Below, in pieces: positions 63,896 through 64,000 of a stretch of 64,000 nt of DNA. This DNA comes from Diplonema papillatum (lineage: Eukaryota > Euglenozoa > Diplonemea > Diplonemida > Diplonemidae). The DNA is taken from contig JAPJBO010000779.1 in assembly GCA_030068145.1 (NCBI GenBank), forward strand, positions 43,928 through 107,927, read 5' to 3'. Every line of letters starts with the position of its first letter. The stretch's first letter is position 1. Under the pieces are notes generated by a model. The model saw only the letters and a list, made by a program, of their open reading frames with translations. It did no database searches and had not been told where the DNA came from. The position numbers and the translations under genes are program-made.

Positions 63896-64000
63896 AGGCC
63901 AGAAGGTGTTTGACTAGCTTGAGAAGTGGCGAGGCTTTGAAAATGACCCCATTTTGGGGGCACCCCCCCTCGCACTGAGTGCCCGCTCCGGGGCCCACCA

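Overview
This window looks like nuclear DNA of a euglenozoan protist, most likely a diplonemid. Three things point there. (1) Two near-identical 38-39 nt motifs (1292-1330 and 3114-3151) closely resemble the diplonemid/kinetoplastid spliced-leader exon as I remember it. (2) A split receptor-type adenylyl cyclase carries the YEVKTIGDSFM-type catalytic signature familiar from trypanosomatid receptor cyclases. (3) Every recognisable host exon, and every fragment of the main LINE family, lies on the minus strand, as expected of one-directional gene clusters. Coding exons are GC-rich and sit in a sea of repeats; there are no bacterial-type operons.

Layout. 1-9.3 kb: a 1-kb foldback palindrome, two duplicated blocks that each end in a spliced-leader-like motif and lead into a decayed cysteine-rich gene, a 5'-truncated LINE, and a 2.35-kb terminal-inverted-repeat (TIR) element with a 6-bp target duplication. 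9.3-12.5 kb: exon 1 of a receptor protein, with a pogo-like transposon just upstream of its start. 13-16.5 kb: a cysteine-rich exon, a 3' piece of large-subunit rRNA, and a LINE copy. 17.1-18.4 kb: a 13-bp minisatellite of about 100 units. 18.4-30.7 kb: repeats, a second foldback, small TIR elements and tandem arrays. 30.8-38.5 kb: four exons of one receptor adenylyl cyclase whose introns are crowded with mobile DNA. 39.3-48.3 kb: two long LINE copies. 48.4-56.9 kb: a possible small exon, a LINE inserted in a D element, tandem arrays, and another TIR element. 57.3-59.7 kb: two exons of a second cyclase-like gene and a ubiquitin-protease/zinc-finger fragment. 59.7-62.8 kb: a TA-flanked transposon holding the second copy of the 2.35-kb element plus an rRNA fragment. 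62.9-63.9 kb: an inverted-repeat element around a 103-codon ORF.

The most interesting signal is a family of dispersed sequences (subfamilies called D, J, S and T here) that can all fold into the same three-way junction. Their stems differ in sequence but keep pairing, while the single-stranded CCCACG segment and an apical loop TTNAGCAGNGGNTGC stay constant. The abundant LINE inserts exactly in that loop, at GTTNAGCA, and recreates the octamer at both ends. Later insertions land in the same octamer, giving nested stacks of full, truncated and about 45-bp copies. The host genes, this structured element and the LINE form a three-layer system that I cannot match to anything I know.

Limits: exon borders were read by eye from phase, splice sites and paralogue comparison; repeat edges are approximate; no alignment, folding or database search was run.
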